This document shows, in pieces, positions 45,636 to 56,169 of a stretch of DNA of 64,000 nucleotides; position 1 is the first letter of the stretch; every line of letters starts with the position of its first letter. The translations under genes were made by a program, and so were the position numbers. Source of the DNA: Streptococcus oralis. GTDB taxonomy: Bacteria > Bacillota > Bacilli > Lactobacillales > Streptococcaceae. The DNA is taken from positions 951,001 through 1,015,000 of the forward strand of contig NZ_CP079724.1 of NCBI RefSeq assembly GCF_019334565.1, in the 5' to 3' direction. A model generated the notes under the pieces. That model ran no database searches and was not told the DNA's origin. It saw only the letters and a list, made by a program, of their open reading frames with translations.

Positions 45636-46442
45636 TTATGGCATATCAGATTCGTTACACATTTCTAATGAATCACTCTTTAAAAATGGCACCACCAAAT
45701 CAATCCACTCATAAGGCAAGTAAGCTGATAAATAGCAGTGGTTATAGCCCTTTGCTTCATACAAAATTGTATTTGAATGTAGCTGATGAAATAATTTCGC
45801 TGATTCTTTCACACAGTTCAATTCTTTTTCACCATAGATATACAGAACCTGAGCCTTGCTAGCAGAAATCATATCTTTCAGCTTGTAACATCCCATATAG
45901 TTTTTGTAAATGGTCACCAATGTTTTGATAGGCGTCCTTGGCAAATCCTCCAAATAATAAGCTTTTATTTCCTCTGGATAAGCCAGTTTAGGATAGAGTT
46001 TGTTCATCATGCTTAACTGAAGTTTGCAAGAGAATTTATTGAACATCAGTTTACCAAATAGAGACACTAGAAAGATGCTGATTTTAGCTAACCTTGGTTG
46101 AGGAATGCAGAGGCTTCCATCTATGATGGCCTTCTCAGCAATTTCACTGTCTAAAGACAAAAGCTCCATGGTAATTTGACCACCAAGTGAAACACCACCG
46201 ATTGCAAATAATTTCCCACCACAGTTTGCTTTGATATAGTCTAGAATCTCCAAAGCAGAATCTTCAGTAGAAACATAATCAAGTCGATATTCCTCGCCGT
46301 GGCCATTCAAAGTGGGTAGAATAATACGGTATTCTTCTGACAAGATTCGTGCTTGACGAAGATAATTCCACCAAGAACTTCCACCACCATGTATCAGTAA
46401 AATAGGAGGCAAATTCTTATCACCAAATTCATGGAATTTCAT
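45636..46442 (-). CDS. Alpha/beta hydrolase
   Basis: 268 residues from the ATG at 46442 with AAGGAG; the frame continues 14 codons upstream without a site. Oxyanion motif LLIHGGGSSWWNYL (~16-29), nucleophile elbow GVSLGG (~85-90), acid near YIYGEKE and a C-terminal His in KGYNHCYLSAYLP. Cytosolic, substrate unknown. It sits between rlmD-tail copy T5 and an ADP-ribosylglycohydrolase fragment, so it is island cargo. Confidence 0.82.
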   Translation of the reverse strand: MKFHEFGDKNLPPILLIHGGGSSWWNYLRQARILSEEYRIILPTLNGHGEEYRLDYVSTEDSALEILDYIKANCGGKLFAIGGVSLGGQITMELLSLDSEIAEKAIIDGSLCIPQPRLAKISIFLVSLFGKLMFNKFSCKLQLSMMNKLYPKLAYPEEIKAYYLEDLPRTPIKTLVTIYKNYMGCYKLKDMISASKAQVLYIYGEKELNCVKESAKLFHQLHSNTILYEAKGYNHCYLSAYLPYEWIDLVVPFLKSDSLEMCNESDMP

Positions 46443-46486
46443 GTTTAAACTCCTTACTGTAGAACTTTCACTAGCTACACCCATGT

Positions 46487-46525
46487 TTAATCAGCTCGTA
46501 CAAGCAGTGATGTCTCATCAAATAG
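46487..46525 (-). repeat. Diverged copy of the rlmD 3' end (copy T5)
   Basis: Reads FDETSLLVRAD then stop, comparable with HVE(C/A)VSLLV... of the other copies. It lies 45 bp upstream of the hydrolase start codon. Confidence 0.5.
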
Positions 46526-46596
46526 AAAAGTCTCTAACATTGATTATCTAGAATGACCACACGTTACTTTCAATAATGGATATCCTGATCTAAATT

Positions 46597-47340
46597 TTAA
46601 AATGTTGTTTCCTTACTAATTCTATTACTCGCCAATATAGTATAAATCAAATAACCAATAAAAATGATAATAAAAATAAGATTAATTTTTAACACAAAAT
46701 AGAGATTTAACAAATTTGCGAATGCATGAAATAATACACAGTATCCCACAGATTTCGTTTGACAGTAAAGAAGCCCTGAAACAAAACTTAAAAATAATGT
46801 ATATATAAAAAATAAAATAAAAGGAAATCCTTGATGACTTTCTCCAACTATAAACCATAAAGGCAGATGCCATATTCCCCAAATTGATCCTACAATCAAA
46901 TTAGATTGCCAATAAGTATATTTTTTATCAAGTAATGGTTGTAATATTCCTCTCCATCCTAATTCTTCATGTCCACCACCAAAAAAAATTAGTTGTATAA
47001 AGAATAATGGCATCAGATAAATTGATACTCCGTTTAATTCTAAGGAAGATACAGAAAATAGTATCAAAATTGCTAACATATGATAAATGAAATAAATACT
47101 ACTATTTTCTATCTTATTAAATAAAAAATGTTTAAATTTTATATTATTACTTTTTAAATAAAAGCCACTTGCAATAGCTGGTCCAAGTGCACCAACTATA
47201 TGTAATATTCTTCCTATAAGTGTCTCTAATCCCAAAATATAAGATTGTGTAAATATGGCAAGAAGCCCCCAAGATATATAAGTAATTCCAAATGTAAAAC
47301 AAAGATATTTTTTTAAATTCCTTTTATCAATTTCTGTCAT
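46597..47340 (-). CDS. CPBP family intramembrane metalloprotease
   Basis: 247 residues with seven to eight membrane segments. Motifs GGGHEELGWRGILQPLL (EExxWR), IWGIWHLPLW and LFHAFANLL give the Glu/His/His site. Unusually AT-rich even for this genome (long runs of ATT, AAA and ATA codons), which points to separate acquisition. Function in this island unknown; bacteriocin immunity is one option. Confidence 0.82.
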   Translation of the reverse strand: MTEIDKRNLKKYLCFTFGITYISWGLLAIFTQSYILGLETLIGRILHIVGALGPAIASGFYLKSNNIKFKHFLFNKIENSSIYFIYHMLAILILFSVSSLELNGVSIYLMPLFFIQLIFFGGGHEELGWRGILQPLLDKKYTYWQSNLIVGSIWGIWHLPLWFIVGESHQGFPFILFFIYTLFLSFVSGLLYCQTKSVGYCVLFHAFANLLNLYFVLKINLIFIIIFIGYLIYTILASNRISKETTF

Positions 47341-47434
47341 TTTTTTCTTCCTAATCTTGATTATTTTATGAATAATATTTTTACTGCTTCTTAGTTGCTA
47401 TCGATTATAACTACCTATATTCTATCATAAAAAC

Positions 47435-47464
47435 ACAAAAAAGCCTTACAATCAAGGCTTTTCA
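47435..47464 (-). terminator. Intrinsic terminator after the S51 peptidase gene
   Basis: Read leftwards AAGCCTT pairs with AAGGCTT over a 6-base loop and runs into TTTTTT. It is 55 bp after the stop codon. Confidence 0.75.
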
Positions 47465-47518
47465 CTATTCATTTCGTCAATACTTTAGTTTCGTAGATTC
47501 AGATTCGCATGATTAAAA

Positions 47519-48127
47519 CTAGTCAATTTTCTCAATAATGTTTCCAAGTCTATCCAATACAAGACAGGAATGATCATTTAGTGGAATTATGGGAACACTG
47601 ACAAGTTCTTCTGCTCTATCCTTATTAGCTTTATCATTCCAGGAATCATAATGGACACTAATTAAAAACTGACTAAAGAGTCCTAATCCATTTTTTATCT
47701 TTATCTGATGATCTGAATTATCATTAGGTGAGACATATACTTTTTCTCCTAATAATAGGGCTCCTGCAGAAAACCCTATAACTTTTGCCCCTTTATTAAG
47801 CATATGATCGATATAATTTTTGAACTCCTGATTGACATAAGTAGCTATATATTTTTCCGTATTTCCTCCACCAATGATGATTAGATCAGCATCTAAATAG
47901 CTATCAAAATCAATCTGCTCAGTGTCCAAAAGTAAGTAATCAGTGTTTAGATTAGGAAATTGACTTTGGAAAACTTCTGTGTACTTTTTCATATAGGGTT
48001 GCCAATTATCTCGAAAAACCGTAAAAATAACAATTCTTTCAATCTTGCTTGATAATACAATTTTATCAACAATGCTATATTTCGTTATTGGGGGATTCCC
48101 ACCCATCAAAAAAATTTGTTTTTTCAA
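47519..48127 (-). CDS. Peptidase E-like (family S51) protein
   Basis: 202 residues. Class I glutamine amidotransferase-like fold: FLMGGNPP at the start, IIIGGGNTEKYI (~78) and the nucleophile loop GFSAGALLLGE (~118, Ser). This matches aspartyl dipeptidase/S51-type enzymes. It is cytoplasmic and probably trims small peptides or modified amino acids. The 57 bp to the acetyltransferase gene upstream include GTGAATAAACTTGTTAAAC, which may be another worn rlmD tail. Confidence 0.78.
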   Translation of the reverse strand: MKKQIFLMGGNPPITKYSIVDKIVLSSKIERIVIFTVFRDNWQPYMKKYTEVFQSQFPNLNTDYLLLDTEQIDFDSYLDADLIIIGGGNTEKYIATYVNQEFKNYIDHMLNKGAKVIGFSAGALLLGEKVYVSPNDNSDHQIKIKNGLGLFSQFLISVHYDSWNDKANKDRAEELVSVPIIPLNDHSCLVLDRLGNIIEKID

Positions 48128-48183
48128 GTTAACACACTTTCTAAAGATACATAAAGTTTAACAAGTTTATTCACGTTTCTAAA

Positions 48184-48612
48184 TTATAATTTTTTCTTAA
48201 AATGAATAATTCTATTTGCCTCCTGAAATCCAATATTGAGATGAAATCTTATAGAATCCGTATTCGTTAAAGTACAGTCACTTGCAAATTCCTTACATCC
48301 TTTATTTTTCGCCCATTCCTCACATTTTGTACAGAGATTTTTAGCAATATCCTTTAAACGATATTCCTCGTCGACAATAATCCCTTCTAAGAATCCAATA
48401 GGACTATATTTACAACCTTCAACATAATCAAATCTGAGTGAACATAGTGCTAGACCTACAATTGTGTCACCTTCAACTTCAGTAAAGATTGCAGTATTTT
48501 TGCCATTCGTATATTTTTTTACTTCATCAAAAGCTTCTTTATCGGTCAATTGGGGCCATAATTGTTTTATTAATTTAGCCGTTTTTATAGAATCTTTTGT
48601 TATTCCATCCAT
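48184..48612 (-). CDS. Aminoglycoside 6'-N-acetyltransferase-like GNAT
   Basis: 142 residues from the ATG at 48612 with GCGGAGG; an upstream start is possible. The sequence follows the AAC(6') enzymes closely: LWPQLTDKEAFDEV, RFDYVEG..YSPIGFLEGIIVDEEYR, CEEWAKNKGCKEFASDC, SIRFHLNIGFQEANRI. Such enzymes acetylate the 6'-amine of kanamycin/tobramycin-type drugs using acetyl-CoA. Chromosomal relatives may act on other substrates, so resistance is a hypothesis. It is the first cargo gene beside rlmD. Confidence 0.75.
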   Translation of the reverse strand: MDGITKDSIKTAKLIKQLWPQLTDKEAFDEVKKYTNGKNTAIFTEVEGDTIVGLALCSLRFDYVEGCKYSPIGFLEGIIVDEEYRLKDIAKNLCTKCEEWAKNKGCKEFASDCTLTNTDSIRFHLNIGFQEANRIIHFKKKL

Positions 48613-48700
48613 ATTGATGTTCCTCCGCAAATCACAAGCAAATGTTTCGAATCATGCTGTTACTTTGTTACTCATTGATTGATACCAATACCATCCCCTT

Positions 48701-48768
48701 CTACTTTTCGACTGTCTCAGATCGGAAGAGCAGAGCCATGCACTCAGCGGTTCGGACTTACCGTATCA
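48701..48768 (-). repeat. Diverged copy of the rlmD 3' end (copy T2)
   Basis: Reads TAECMALLFRSETVEK then TAG, and upstream ATGATACGGTAAGTCCG aligns with the joints in T3 and T4. It contains a 13-base match to an Illumina adapter core, discussed under rejected items. Confidence 0.6.
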
Positions 48769-48840
48769 TTTCGTCGGTTTCCCTCCTCATTCTACGAGTC
48801 CTATCCCATGGGTGGAGCATCTACTCCTACTTCGCTGATG

Positions 48841-48885
48841 CCTCAGCTCGTACAACAGTGATACCGCCTCAACATGATGCGTTTG
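48841..48885 (-). repeat. Diverged copy of the rlmD 3' end (copy T1)
   Basis: CAAACGCATCATGTTGAG is repeated exactly from inside intact rlmD (48950-48967) and the frame continues QTHHVEAVSLLYEL. An 11-bp perfect hairpin (48891-48918) lies between it and the rlmD stop codon. The rest of the 48631-48920 gap shows no gene. Confidence 0.75.
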
Positions 48886-48920
48886 TGGGACTCAAAAGGT
48901 TTGGGTGAACCTTTTGAGGT

Positions 48921-50291
<1,371 letters not shown>

Positions 50292-50301
50292 CTATTGGCC
50301 G

Positions 50302-50331
50302 ACAAAAAAGACGGCAACATTTCTGTTACCA
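50302..50331 (-). terminator. Intrinsic terminator after the DUF1002 gene
   Basis: Read leftwards GGTAACA pairs with TGTTGCC (one wobble) and is followed by GTCTTTTTT. Confidence 0.75.
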
Positions 50332-50352
50332 TCTATTATATCATGAAATGAC

Positions 50353-51327
50353 CTAAGCACCAAAACTCTTGAAGAAGTTGACAATGGCTTGCCAAAGAGA
50401 GCTAAAGAAGTTGCCACCCTCTTCTAGCGCTTTATTGGCATCAAAATTGAGATTGATATTTTTAAAACTATCTCCAGCTTGGGAAACGATGCTTTGTTTG
50501 AGATCATTTAGGGTTTTGGTGAAATCAGCATTGTTCAAAATGTCACTCTTTGAGAGGTTAAGTGCAAAATTGATGATGATATTGACCTGGTTTCCTGTTA
50601 TAACCTGATCGAGTTTGTAATTTTTTAGTGTGTCTTCTACAATTTTGCGGACATCTTCTTCTGTCAGATTGCCTTTGGCTTCTTTTGCCTTTGCAATTCC
50701 TGCCTTGATATCTGCCAAAGCGACATTGAGTTTATTGGCATCGTAGCCTGACTTGTCCTTGTTTTCAGCATTGATATCTGATAAGGCTTTTAGCTCCTCT
50801 TGGGCCAAGTCTTTATTGGCTTGCGGTACTTTAGCACCATTGGCCTCTAACGAGTAGTAAATCCCTGCTAGGGCGCTCTCTCCTGTAACTGGAATAGGTG
50901 CTGCAACTGTGATTTTGGCATGCTCCACTCCCAGTGTCACTGCAGCGTTACGGTACATATCCTGCGTCACCTTGGTGATATTTTCAGGCGTTTCAATCTT
51001 GACTTCTAGAGGCGACTTATCCCCCAGCTTTTGAATCTTAGCTGACGAATAGAGCTGTAGGCTAGCATCATTAGCAACATTCATAATTTTCGAGTAGACA
51101 TCCGGTGTCATAGTTTTGATATCTTTGGTGTCTTTTGATGCGTCATAGCCAAGTTTGCTAAGAGTTTGGTTTTTCTGGTCTTCAGATAGAGAAGAACCTA
51201 GAACATATTCAGGTTGAACATAGGTTTCATCGATTACTTTTTGAACATCAGTTGCTGCGTGGACACTCGTCATAGCTGTTGCGGCCCACAATATTGCAGC
51301 ACTTGTTAGAAAGAATTTCTTTCTCAT
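50353..51327 (-). CDS. DUF1002 secreted protein
   Basis: 324 residues with a type I signal peptide (MRKKFF..., hydrophobic 8-20, cleavage near VHAA-T, ~25). The body is helical, with YVLGSSLSEDQKNQTLSKLG at the start of the mature part, typical of the DUF1002 family of Firmicute exported proteins (Bacillus YpuA relatives). Function unknown. The C-terminus ends in a hydrophobic FFSSLWQAIVNFFKSFGA helix that could lie on the membrane. GGAGGGA precedes the ATG. Confidence 0.85.
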   Translation of the reverse strand: MRKKFFLTSAAILWAATAMTSVHAATDVQKVIDETYVQPEYVLGSSLSEDQKNQTLSKLGYDASKDTKDIKTMTPDVYSKIMNVANDASLQLYSSAKIQKLGDKSPLEVKIETPENITKVTQDMYRNAAVTLGVEHAKITVAAPIPVTGESALAGIYYSLEANGAKVPQANKDLAQEELKALSDINAENKDKSGYDANKLNVALADIKAGIAKAKEAKGNLTEEDVRKIVEDTLKNYKLDQVITGNQVNIIINFALNLSKSDILNNADFTKTLNDLKQSIVSQAGDSFKNINLNFDANKALEEGGNFFSSLWQAIVNFFKSFGA

Positions 51328-51386
51328 GGGGTATTCCCTCCTTTACCTTTCTAGGGTAATAAAACAATCTTAAAGAAAACTTATAG

Positions 51387-51414
51387 TGAAAAACACCTGG
51401 TCAAACCAGATGTT
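51387..51414 (-). terminator. Intrinsic terminator after pvaA
   Basis: Read leftwards AACATCTGGT pairs with ACCAGGTGTT and runs into TTTC; it begins at the pvaA stop codon. Confidence 0.65.
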
Positions 51415-52016
51415 TAGAAGAAATTAAAGAATTTCATGATATAGAGATTAAAGCGAACCTGTCTCGAGTAGTAATAATTTCCACCATTTTCATAGAGTTC
51501 GGCACCGTGAAAGATAGAAATAGGGTTAATATAGGTGTAGGTCTTCCCTGTAGTATTACCAAGGATTGGAGCGACCGTTTCTCGGGAGTAACGCTTGGCT
51601 AATGCCAGAGTATTTTCCTTGCCATTTTGAGCGATAAAGTCGATATAGGCAGGTCCAAAATTATAGGCTTGAACGGCGGTCCAGACATCTACTCCTTTGC
51701 TCTGTGCCAAATAGAGGTTATCTGTTAGTGTTTGTATCCCTTGGCGAATACTAGAGGCATCGTCATTGATGGTATTGGTAGCGCCACTAGCAGACTCACT
51801 AGACTGCATGACATCCCGCTCTTTACCCTTCGTTTCGGTATAAATCATGGCGAGCACCAACTCTTCATTTGCTGGAGTATCTCTTTCGCTGAGTATTTCT
51901 CGCACCATGGGTTGGTAGGTCATGACTTGTTTAACATCCTGATGGATATGATAAGCTTTGTATCCTGCGAAAAGGAAGACTGCTAGCACAAGCACTCTTC
52001 TTATAAATTTAAACAT
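51414..52016 (-). CDS. pvaA: Lysozyme-like surface protein PvaA
   Basis: 200 residues. One N-terminal membrane anchor (~5-22), then a lysozyme-like domain with [24 protein letters not shown] (catalytic Glu ~62), [14 protein letters not shown] and a C-terminal FNLYIMKFF. It matches the protein known in S. pneumoniae as vaccine antigen A, a predicted peptidoglycan hydrolase attached to the outer membrane face. It directly abuts the upstream nucleoid-associated gene (shared base at 52016). Confidence 0.85.
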   Translation of the reverse strand: MFKFIRRVLVLAVFLFAGYKAYHIHQDVKQVMTYQPMVREILSERDTPANEELVLAMIYTETKGKERDVMQSSESASGATNTINDDASSIRQGIQTLTDNLYLAQSKGVDVWTAVQAYNFGPAYIDFIAQNGKENTLALAKRYSRETVAPILGNTTGKTYTYINPISIFHGAELYENGGNYYYSRQVRFNLYIMKFFNFF

Positions 52017-52990
52017 TATTTACTTTGAATATCCTCGATATTTTTGATTAAGATAGAATAGGTGCCATTGTCATTTTGGATAAACTCGACCGATTCTGCG
52101 TCTTGGTAAACATTATTTGGAACGATGAGTTCAATTCCATTTGACAAGGAAAGTTTTTGATTTTCAAATTTCTTTAATTGGCGACTAGCATCAATTTCAT
52201 CGAACTGGACTGGTTCTGGTACGGCTTCCTTGACTAGGTCGATAAAGCTCAAACGAGCTGTCAGATTGTTGTCAAAAAGGTCATTAGCCAATTTTTCAGG
52301 TGACAGTTCATTGTTTTCTTCCAGATTGTTAAAAATCGCTGATTTGACCTTAGATTGAAATTGAAAATCATCTGTGTTAAAAGTTTCAGCAATTCTCTGA
52401 GCCGTTTTTTCCAGTTCCTTGATGGATTTCTTTGGTGAAATCTTAGGTGCAACGCTTAAGAGATTATCTGAAAAATAATTCAAGAAAGTCCCATTGTACT
52501 TGATACGTTTTTCGATGAGGTGGTACTTGCGACTCTGTAGATTAACCACCAAGGCCTCGTCAGCCCCCGTTCCAAATCCAGGCAGGTTATTCTGAGTCAG
52601 CTTGATTGGATTATCAACTTCTCCACCGAGGTGGGTCAAGGTCTCACGTAGAGCAATTCGCAAGAAAGCGAAATGTTCAACGCCTTCTTTAGAAAACTGA
52701 ACAAAAACCAAGTCATTGGTCTTGAGTTTTTCAGAAATGCTAAACTCCTCTTTCCAGAGATTAGCCAGTGTTACTGATGTCTCCAACAAATCATCTGTGA
52801 TGTGATTGAAGAAGGGATTTTCTTCTTCGAAAATCCCAGTCTTGGCTTCATCTGAATACACGCGTTCGATTTTTTTACGTAGGTATTCCTCGATTTTTGG
52901 AGTGATATTGAGAAACTTATCCGCTAGAAACAGCTCGGTATCATCCGGACTGAACTGATGGATAATGGCTTTCTTAATATAAATGTCCAT
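52016..52990 (-). CDS. Nucleoid-associated protein (NdpA family)
   Basis: 324 residues from the ATG at 52990; the frame runs 11 codons further into glyA. The family layout of the 37-kDa nucleoid-associated proteins (PF04245, YejK/NdpA) is visible: [13 protein letters not shown] start, [18 protein letters not shown] and a C-terminal DISRQL-like segment ([12 protein letters not shown]). It is thought to bind the nucleoid. It follows glyA with a 7-bp gap. Confidence 0.82.
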   Translation of the reverse strand: MDIYIKKAIIHQFSPDDTELFLADKFLNITPKIEEYLRKKIERVYSDEAKTGIFEEENPFFNHITDDLLETSVTLANLWKEEFSISEKLKTNDLVFVQFSKEGVEHFAFLRIALRETLTHLGGEVDNPIKLTQNNLPGFGTGADEALVVNLQSRKYHLIEKRIKYNGTFLNYFSDNLLSVAPKISPKKSIKELEKTAQRIAETFNTDDFQFQSKVKSAIFNNLEENNELSPEKLANDLFDNNLTARLSFIDLVKEAVPEPVQFDEIDASRQLKKFENQKLSLSNGIELIVPNNVYQDAESVEFIQNDNGTYSILIKNIEDIQSK

Positions 52991-52997
52991 AAAAGTA

Positions 52998-54254
52998 TTA
53001 GTCCTCGTATAGTGGGAAGGCATCTGTCAACGCTTTGACTTCACTTCTCACTTCTTCTAAGACAGCTTCATTTTCTACATTCTTAAGGGTTTTAATGATG
53101 AGTTCAGCCACTTTACGGCTTTCTTCTTCACCAAATCCACGTGCAGTGATGGCTGCTGCTCCGATACGAATACCACTTGTCTTGAATGGTGACAAGGTTT
53201 CGTATGGAATTGAGTTTTTATTTAGAGTAATATTAACTTCATCTAACAAGTTTTGAGCCACTTTTCCGTTTTCAACAACCTTAGTAACATCCACTAAGAA
53301 TAGGTGGTTTTCAGTACCGCCAGAAATGATACGGAAATCAGGATCCTGCAAGAAGACTTCAACCATAGCCTTGCTGTTTTTGATGACATTAGCAGCATAC
53401 TCCTTGAAAGCTGGGTCCAAAACTTCTTTGAAGGAAACCGCCTTAGCCGCCACAACATGCTCCAAAGGACCACCCTGAATACCTGGGAAAATAGCTGAGT
53501 TGATTTTCTTAGCTAGGTCCTCATCATTTGTCAAAATCAAACCACCACGCGGTCCACGAAGAGTTTTGTGGGTCGTTGTTGTAGTGATATGAGCGTATGG
53601 CACTGGGCTTGGGTGAAGTCCGGCCGCCACCAAACCAGCGATATGAGCCATATCGACCATGAGCTTAGCACCAACGGCATCTGCGATTTCACGGAATTTT
53701 GAGAAGTCGATAATTTGAGAATAGGCTGAAGCACCAGCTACAATTAATTTTGGTTTTACTTCTTGGGCTTGTTTCAAGATAGCATCAAAGTCCAAAAGTT
53801 CCGTTTCAGGATCCACACTATAAGAAACAAAGTTGTAGGTTTGACCAGAGAAGCTAACTGGAGCTCCGTGGGTCAAGTGTCCACCTGCTGCCAAATCCAT
53901 TCCCATTACAGTGTCACCAGGCTCAATCAAAGCCATATATGCTGCACAGTTGGCTTGGCTTCCTGAGTGAGGTTGGACATTGGCGAATTTAGCACCGAAA
54001 ATTTCTTTTGCACGTTCAATAGCTAAAGTTTCTACCACGTCTACTACATCAGTTCCACCATAATAACGGCGTCCTGGGTAACCCTCGGCATATTTGTTTG
54101 TCAAGATAGACCCTTGAGCTGCCATAACAGCCTTGGAAACCACGTTTTCCGAAGCAATCAACTCGATATTGTTTTGTTGGCGTTCTTCTTCTTTGGCAAT
54201 AGCATTCCATAGATCAGCATCGTATGCTTTAAAATCGTCTTTGTCAAAAATCAT
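52998..54254 (-). CDS. glyA: Serine hydroxymethyltransferase
   Basis: 418 residues. PLP fold I enzyme with [11 protein letters not shown] near 30, GGHLTHG (~124) and the PLP lysine in [15 protein letters not shown] (Lys ~230). It converts serine and tetrahydrofolate to glycine and methylene-THF, the main one-carbon source. GGAGAA precedes the ATG. The downstream genes for NdpA and PvaA are probably co-transcribed. Confidence 0.97.
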   Translation of the reverse strand: MIFDKDDFKAYDADLWNAIAKEEERQQNNIELIASENVVSKAVMAAQGSILTNKYAEGYPGRRYYGGTDVVDVVETLAIERAKEIFGAKFANVQPHSGSQANCAAYMALIEPGDTVMGMDLAAGGHLTHGAPVSFSGQTYNFVSYSVDPETELLDFDAILKQAQEVKPKLIVAGASAYSQIIDFSKFREIADAVGAKLMVDMAHIAGLVAAGLHPSPVPYAHITTTTTHKTLRGPRGGLILTNDEDLAKKINSAIFPGIQGGPLEHVVAAKAVSFKEVLDPAFKEYAANVIKNSKAMVEVFLQDPDFRIISGGTENHLFLVDVTKVVENGKVAQNLLDEVNITLNKNSIPYETLSPFKTSGIRIGAAAITARGFGEEESRKVAELIIKTLKNVENEAVLEEVRSEVKALTDAFPLYED

Positions 54255-54313
54255 AGGTCTTCTCCTTTATAGTGTGACTGGTCCTTTAGTTTGTTTTTCA
54301 ATAAGAAAATAAA

Positions 54314-54745
54314 CTAAAAGATGCGAATAAACCGTTTCTGCACTTTATCACAAGTATAACCAACTTTTTCATAAAATGCATGAGCTCCCAGACGATGATC
54401 AGCAGAGTTTAAGCGGATAAACTCATAACCCCGTCTTTTTGCTTCTTGATCCAACCCTTGCAGTAAGCTTTTACCGATACCTTGCCCTTGTGCTTGAGGT
54501 GAAACCGCTAAGCCTAAGATATTAAATCCTGCTTTGGAATAGAGGGATTCATAAACTTCAGCATGGACATATCCAAGTAGGACATGGCTGACTTCATCCT
54601 CATAACCAAGTAGGAAATGATGAGAATCCTGAGACAGTCTAGCTAGTTGACTAGCTGTGTCCTCTGGACTAAAAGAGTAGCCCAAAGCCTCTTGGTTAAT
54701 CTCACATATAGCATTCACATCTGTTTCTTGCAAATCTCTTAGCAT
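54314..54745 (-). CDS. GNAT N-acetyltransferase (RimI-like)
   Basis: 143 residues from the ATG at 54745, which sits right after the tsaC TGA; GAGGAGGAA in the tsaC tail is its ribosome site. Acetyl-CoA loop LAVSPQAQGQGIGKSLL (~80-96) and C-terminal HAFYEKVGY. Its place beside tsaC and prmC and its RimI-like motif suggest protein N-terminal or ribosomal protein acetylation, but the substrate is not shown. A hairpin formed by AGTTTATTTTC and its partner follows the stop. Confidence 0.82.
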   Translation of the reverse strand: MLRDLQETDVNAICEINQEALGYSFSPEDTASQLARLSQDSHHFLLGYEDEVSHVLLGYVHAEVYESLYSKAGFNILGLAVSPQAQGQGIGKSLLQGLDQEAKRRGYEFIRLNSADHRLGAHAFYEKVGYTCDKVQKRFIRIF

Positions 54746-54746
54746 C

Positions 54747-55349
54747 TCATTCCTCCTCAAAAGAAATCTCTGGCAACTGTGCAAGAATATCTTCTCGCTT
54801 AATCGCCCCTTGGCGTAAGATTTTCACCTTGTCTCCAGACAAATCCAAAATAGTCGAATCCTGTCCAGTTAGAAAAGCGTCGTCCTCCAGACCCAAAACC
54901 TCTTGGTCAAAATCCTCTAGAATTTGAGCAAAGGTCACTCCACTCGCCTGACCCGAGATATTGGCAGACGGCCCAATCAAGGGTCCTGTCTCTCGAATCA
55001 AATCCAGTGTAATAGGGTGACTCGGCATCCGAAATCCAACAGTTGCAAGATCAGAGTTGACCCAATAGGGAACTCGGTCATTGGCTTCGAGGATAATGGT
55101 CAAGGGACCCGGTAAAAAGGCCTCTACAAGCTTTTGTAGATAAGTTGGCTGATTCTTTGAAAAGTGCAAGATGTCCTCTAGAGAAGCGACATTAAGATTG
55201 AGTGCCTTATCTCTAGGACGACGTTTGAGTTGGTAAACATGGTCGACAGCTTTTTCATCTAAGGCCTTGGCAAAAAGACCATAAACTGTCTCTGTAGGCA
55301 AAACAACAGCTCCGCCCTTTTCCAACTCTTGTCTAATCCTGTCCATCAT
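54747..55349 (-). CDS. tsaC: Threonylcarbamoyl-AMP synthase (Sua5/YciO/YrdC family)
   Basis: 200 residues. YrdC domain: VVLPTETVYGLFAKA (~15-29), KxR motif LKRRPRDKALNLN (~41-53), and SANISGQ (~130). It makes threonylcarbamoyl-AMP for t6A37 of ANN-decoding tRNAs. Starts ATG-ATG (55349/55346) or a TTG one codon earlier all overlap the prmC end by ~17 bp, so translation is coupled. Confidence 0.92.
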   Translation of the reverse strand: MMDRIRQELEKGGAVVLPTETVYGLFAKALDEKAVDHVYQLKRRPRDKALNLNVASLEDILHFSKNQPTYLQKLVEAFLPGPLTIILEANDRVPYWVNSDLATVGFRMPSHPITLDLIRETGPLIGPSANISGQASGVTFAQILEDFDQEVLGLEDDAFLTGQDSTILDLSGDKVKILRQGAIKREDILAQLPEISFEEE

Positions 55350-56169
55350 CAACTACAACCATCCTATCTTGACCAAATTGGTCCTTGAGTGTTCGTACCC
55401 GTTTTTCAGGAAGATGTTTCCTAAAAAGCGCAGGAACACTTTGACCTTGCTTGTATCCAATTTCAAGGTAAATCTTACCACCATCTGTGAGATAGTCTTT
55501 TGCATCTTCCGCAATTCTGCGGTAAATAGCTAGGCCATCCTCATCTGCAAAAAGAGCTAGATGAGGCTCTGAATGCAAAACATTCAAACCAACCTCTGAC
55601 TCATCTTCACGAGAGATATAGGGTGGATTGGATACAATTATATCATATTTTTCAGAAATTTCTGCAAAACAATCAGATTTTTTAAAAAATATATTAAGAT
55701 TTTGATTTCTAGCATTCTCTGATGCAAGCTGCAAAGCGTCTTGGGAAATATCTGCTGCTGTCACTGACCAATCTGATCTGTATTTAGCTAATCCAAGAGC
55801 TATGGCGCCACTTCCAGTCCCGATATCTAGGACCTTAAGATTTTCCTCAGGATTTTCTGTGAGGATGAGTTCCAACAACTCTTCTGTCTCTGGACGAGGA
55901 ATCAAAACTCTCTCATCTACTTTTAACTGCATCCCAAAGAAATCTACGTGACCAATGATATACTGAGCTGGTTTGTGGGCCGCTAACTGCTGGAAAATTT
56001 CTTCTACAAATTGTTTTTCGGCCTCTGTTACCTCTTGCTGGAGGGCAAAGACAAAGTCTGTAAAAGAGAGATTTTTCAGGCAACGATAGACAAAAGAGAG
56101 GCTTTCAGCTTCCTCTCCTTGTCTTATCAACTCTTCTTCAAAACCTGAAAATAATTGAGCTAATTTCAT
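55333..56169 (-). CDS. prmC: Release factor glutamine methyltransferase
   Basis: 278 residues. N-terminal helical bundle, then AdoMet motif VLDIGTGSGAIALGLA (~115-130) and the substrate-binding SNPPYI (~183-188). PrmC methylates the Gln of the GGQ motif in release factors. Its start codon shares one base with the prfA stop, and its substrate RF1 is encoded next door. Confidence 0.95.
   Translation of the reverse strand: MKLAQLFSGFEEELIRQGEEAESLSFVYRCLKNLSFTDFVFALQQEVTEAEKQFVEEIFQQLAAHKPAQYIIGHVDFFGMQLKVDERVLIPRPETEELLELILTENPEENLKVLDIGTGSGAIALGLAKYRSDWSVTAADISQDALQLASENARNQNLNIFFKKSDCFAEISEKYDIIVSNPPYISREDESEVGLNVLHSEPHLALFADEDGLAIYRRIAEDAKDYLTDGGKIYLEIGYKQGQSVPALFRKHLPEKRVRTLKDQFGQDRMVVVDDGQD

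Noticed and set aside
48715..48731. AGATCGGAAGAGC, identical to the common Illumina adapter core, with AATGATACGG (another adapter start) ~40 bp away on the other strand.
   Set aside because: The flanking bases do not continue into adapter sequence, the adapter-like bases lie in a frame that reads as an rlmD tail (AECMALLFRSETVEK), and the AATGATACGG stretch aligns with natural copies at 44.6 and 45.5 kb. Most likely coincidence, though reads should be checked.
48642..48908. Plus-strand reading frames across the rlmD-tail repeats.
   Set aside because: They have no ribosome site and are antisense to the tail copies, which explain the sequence.
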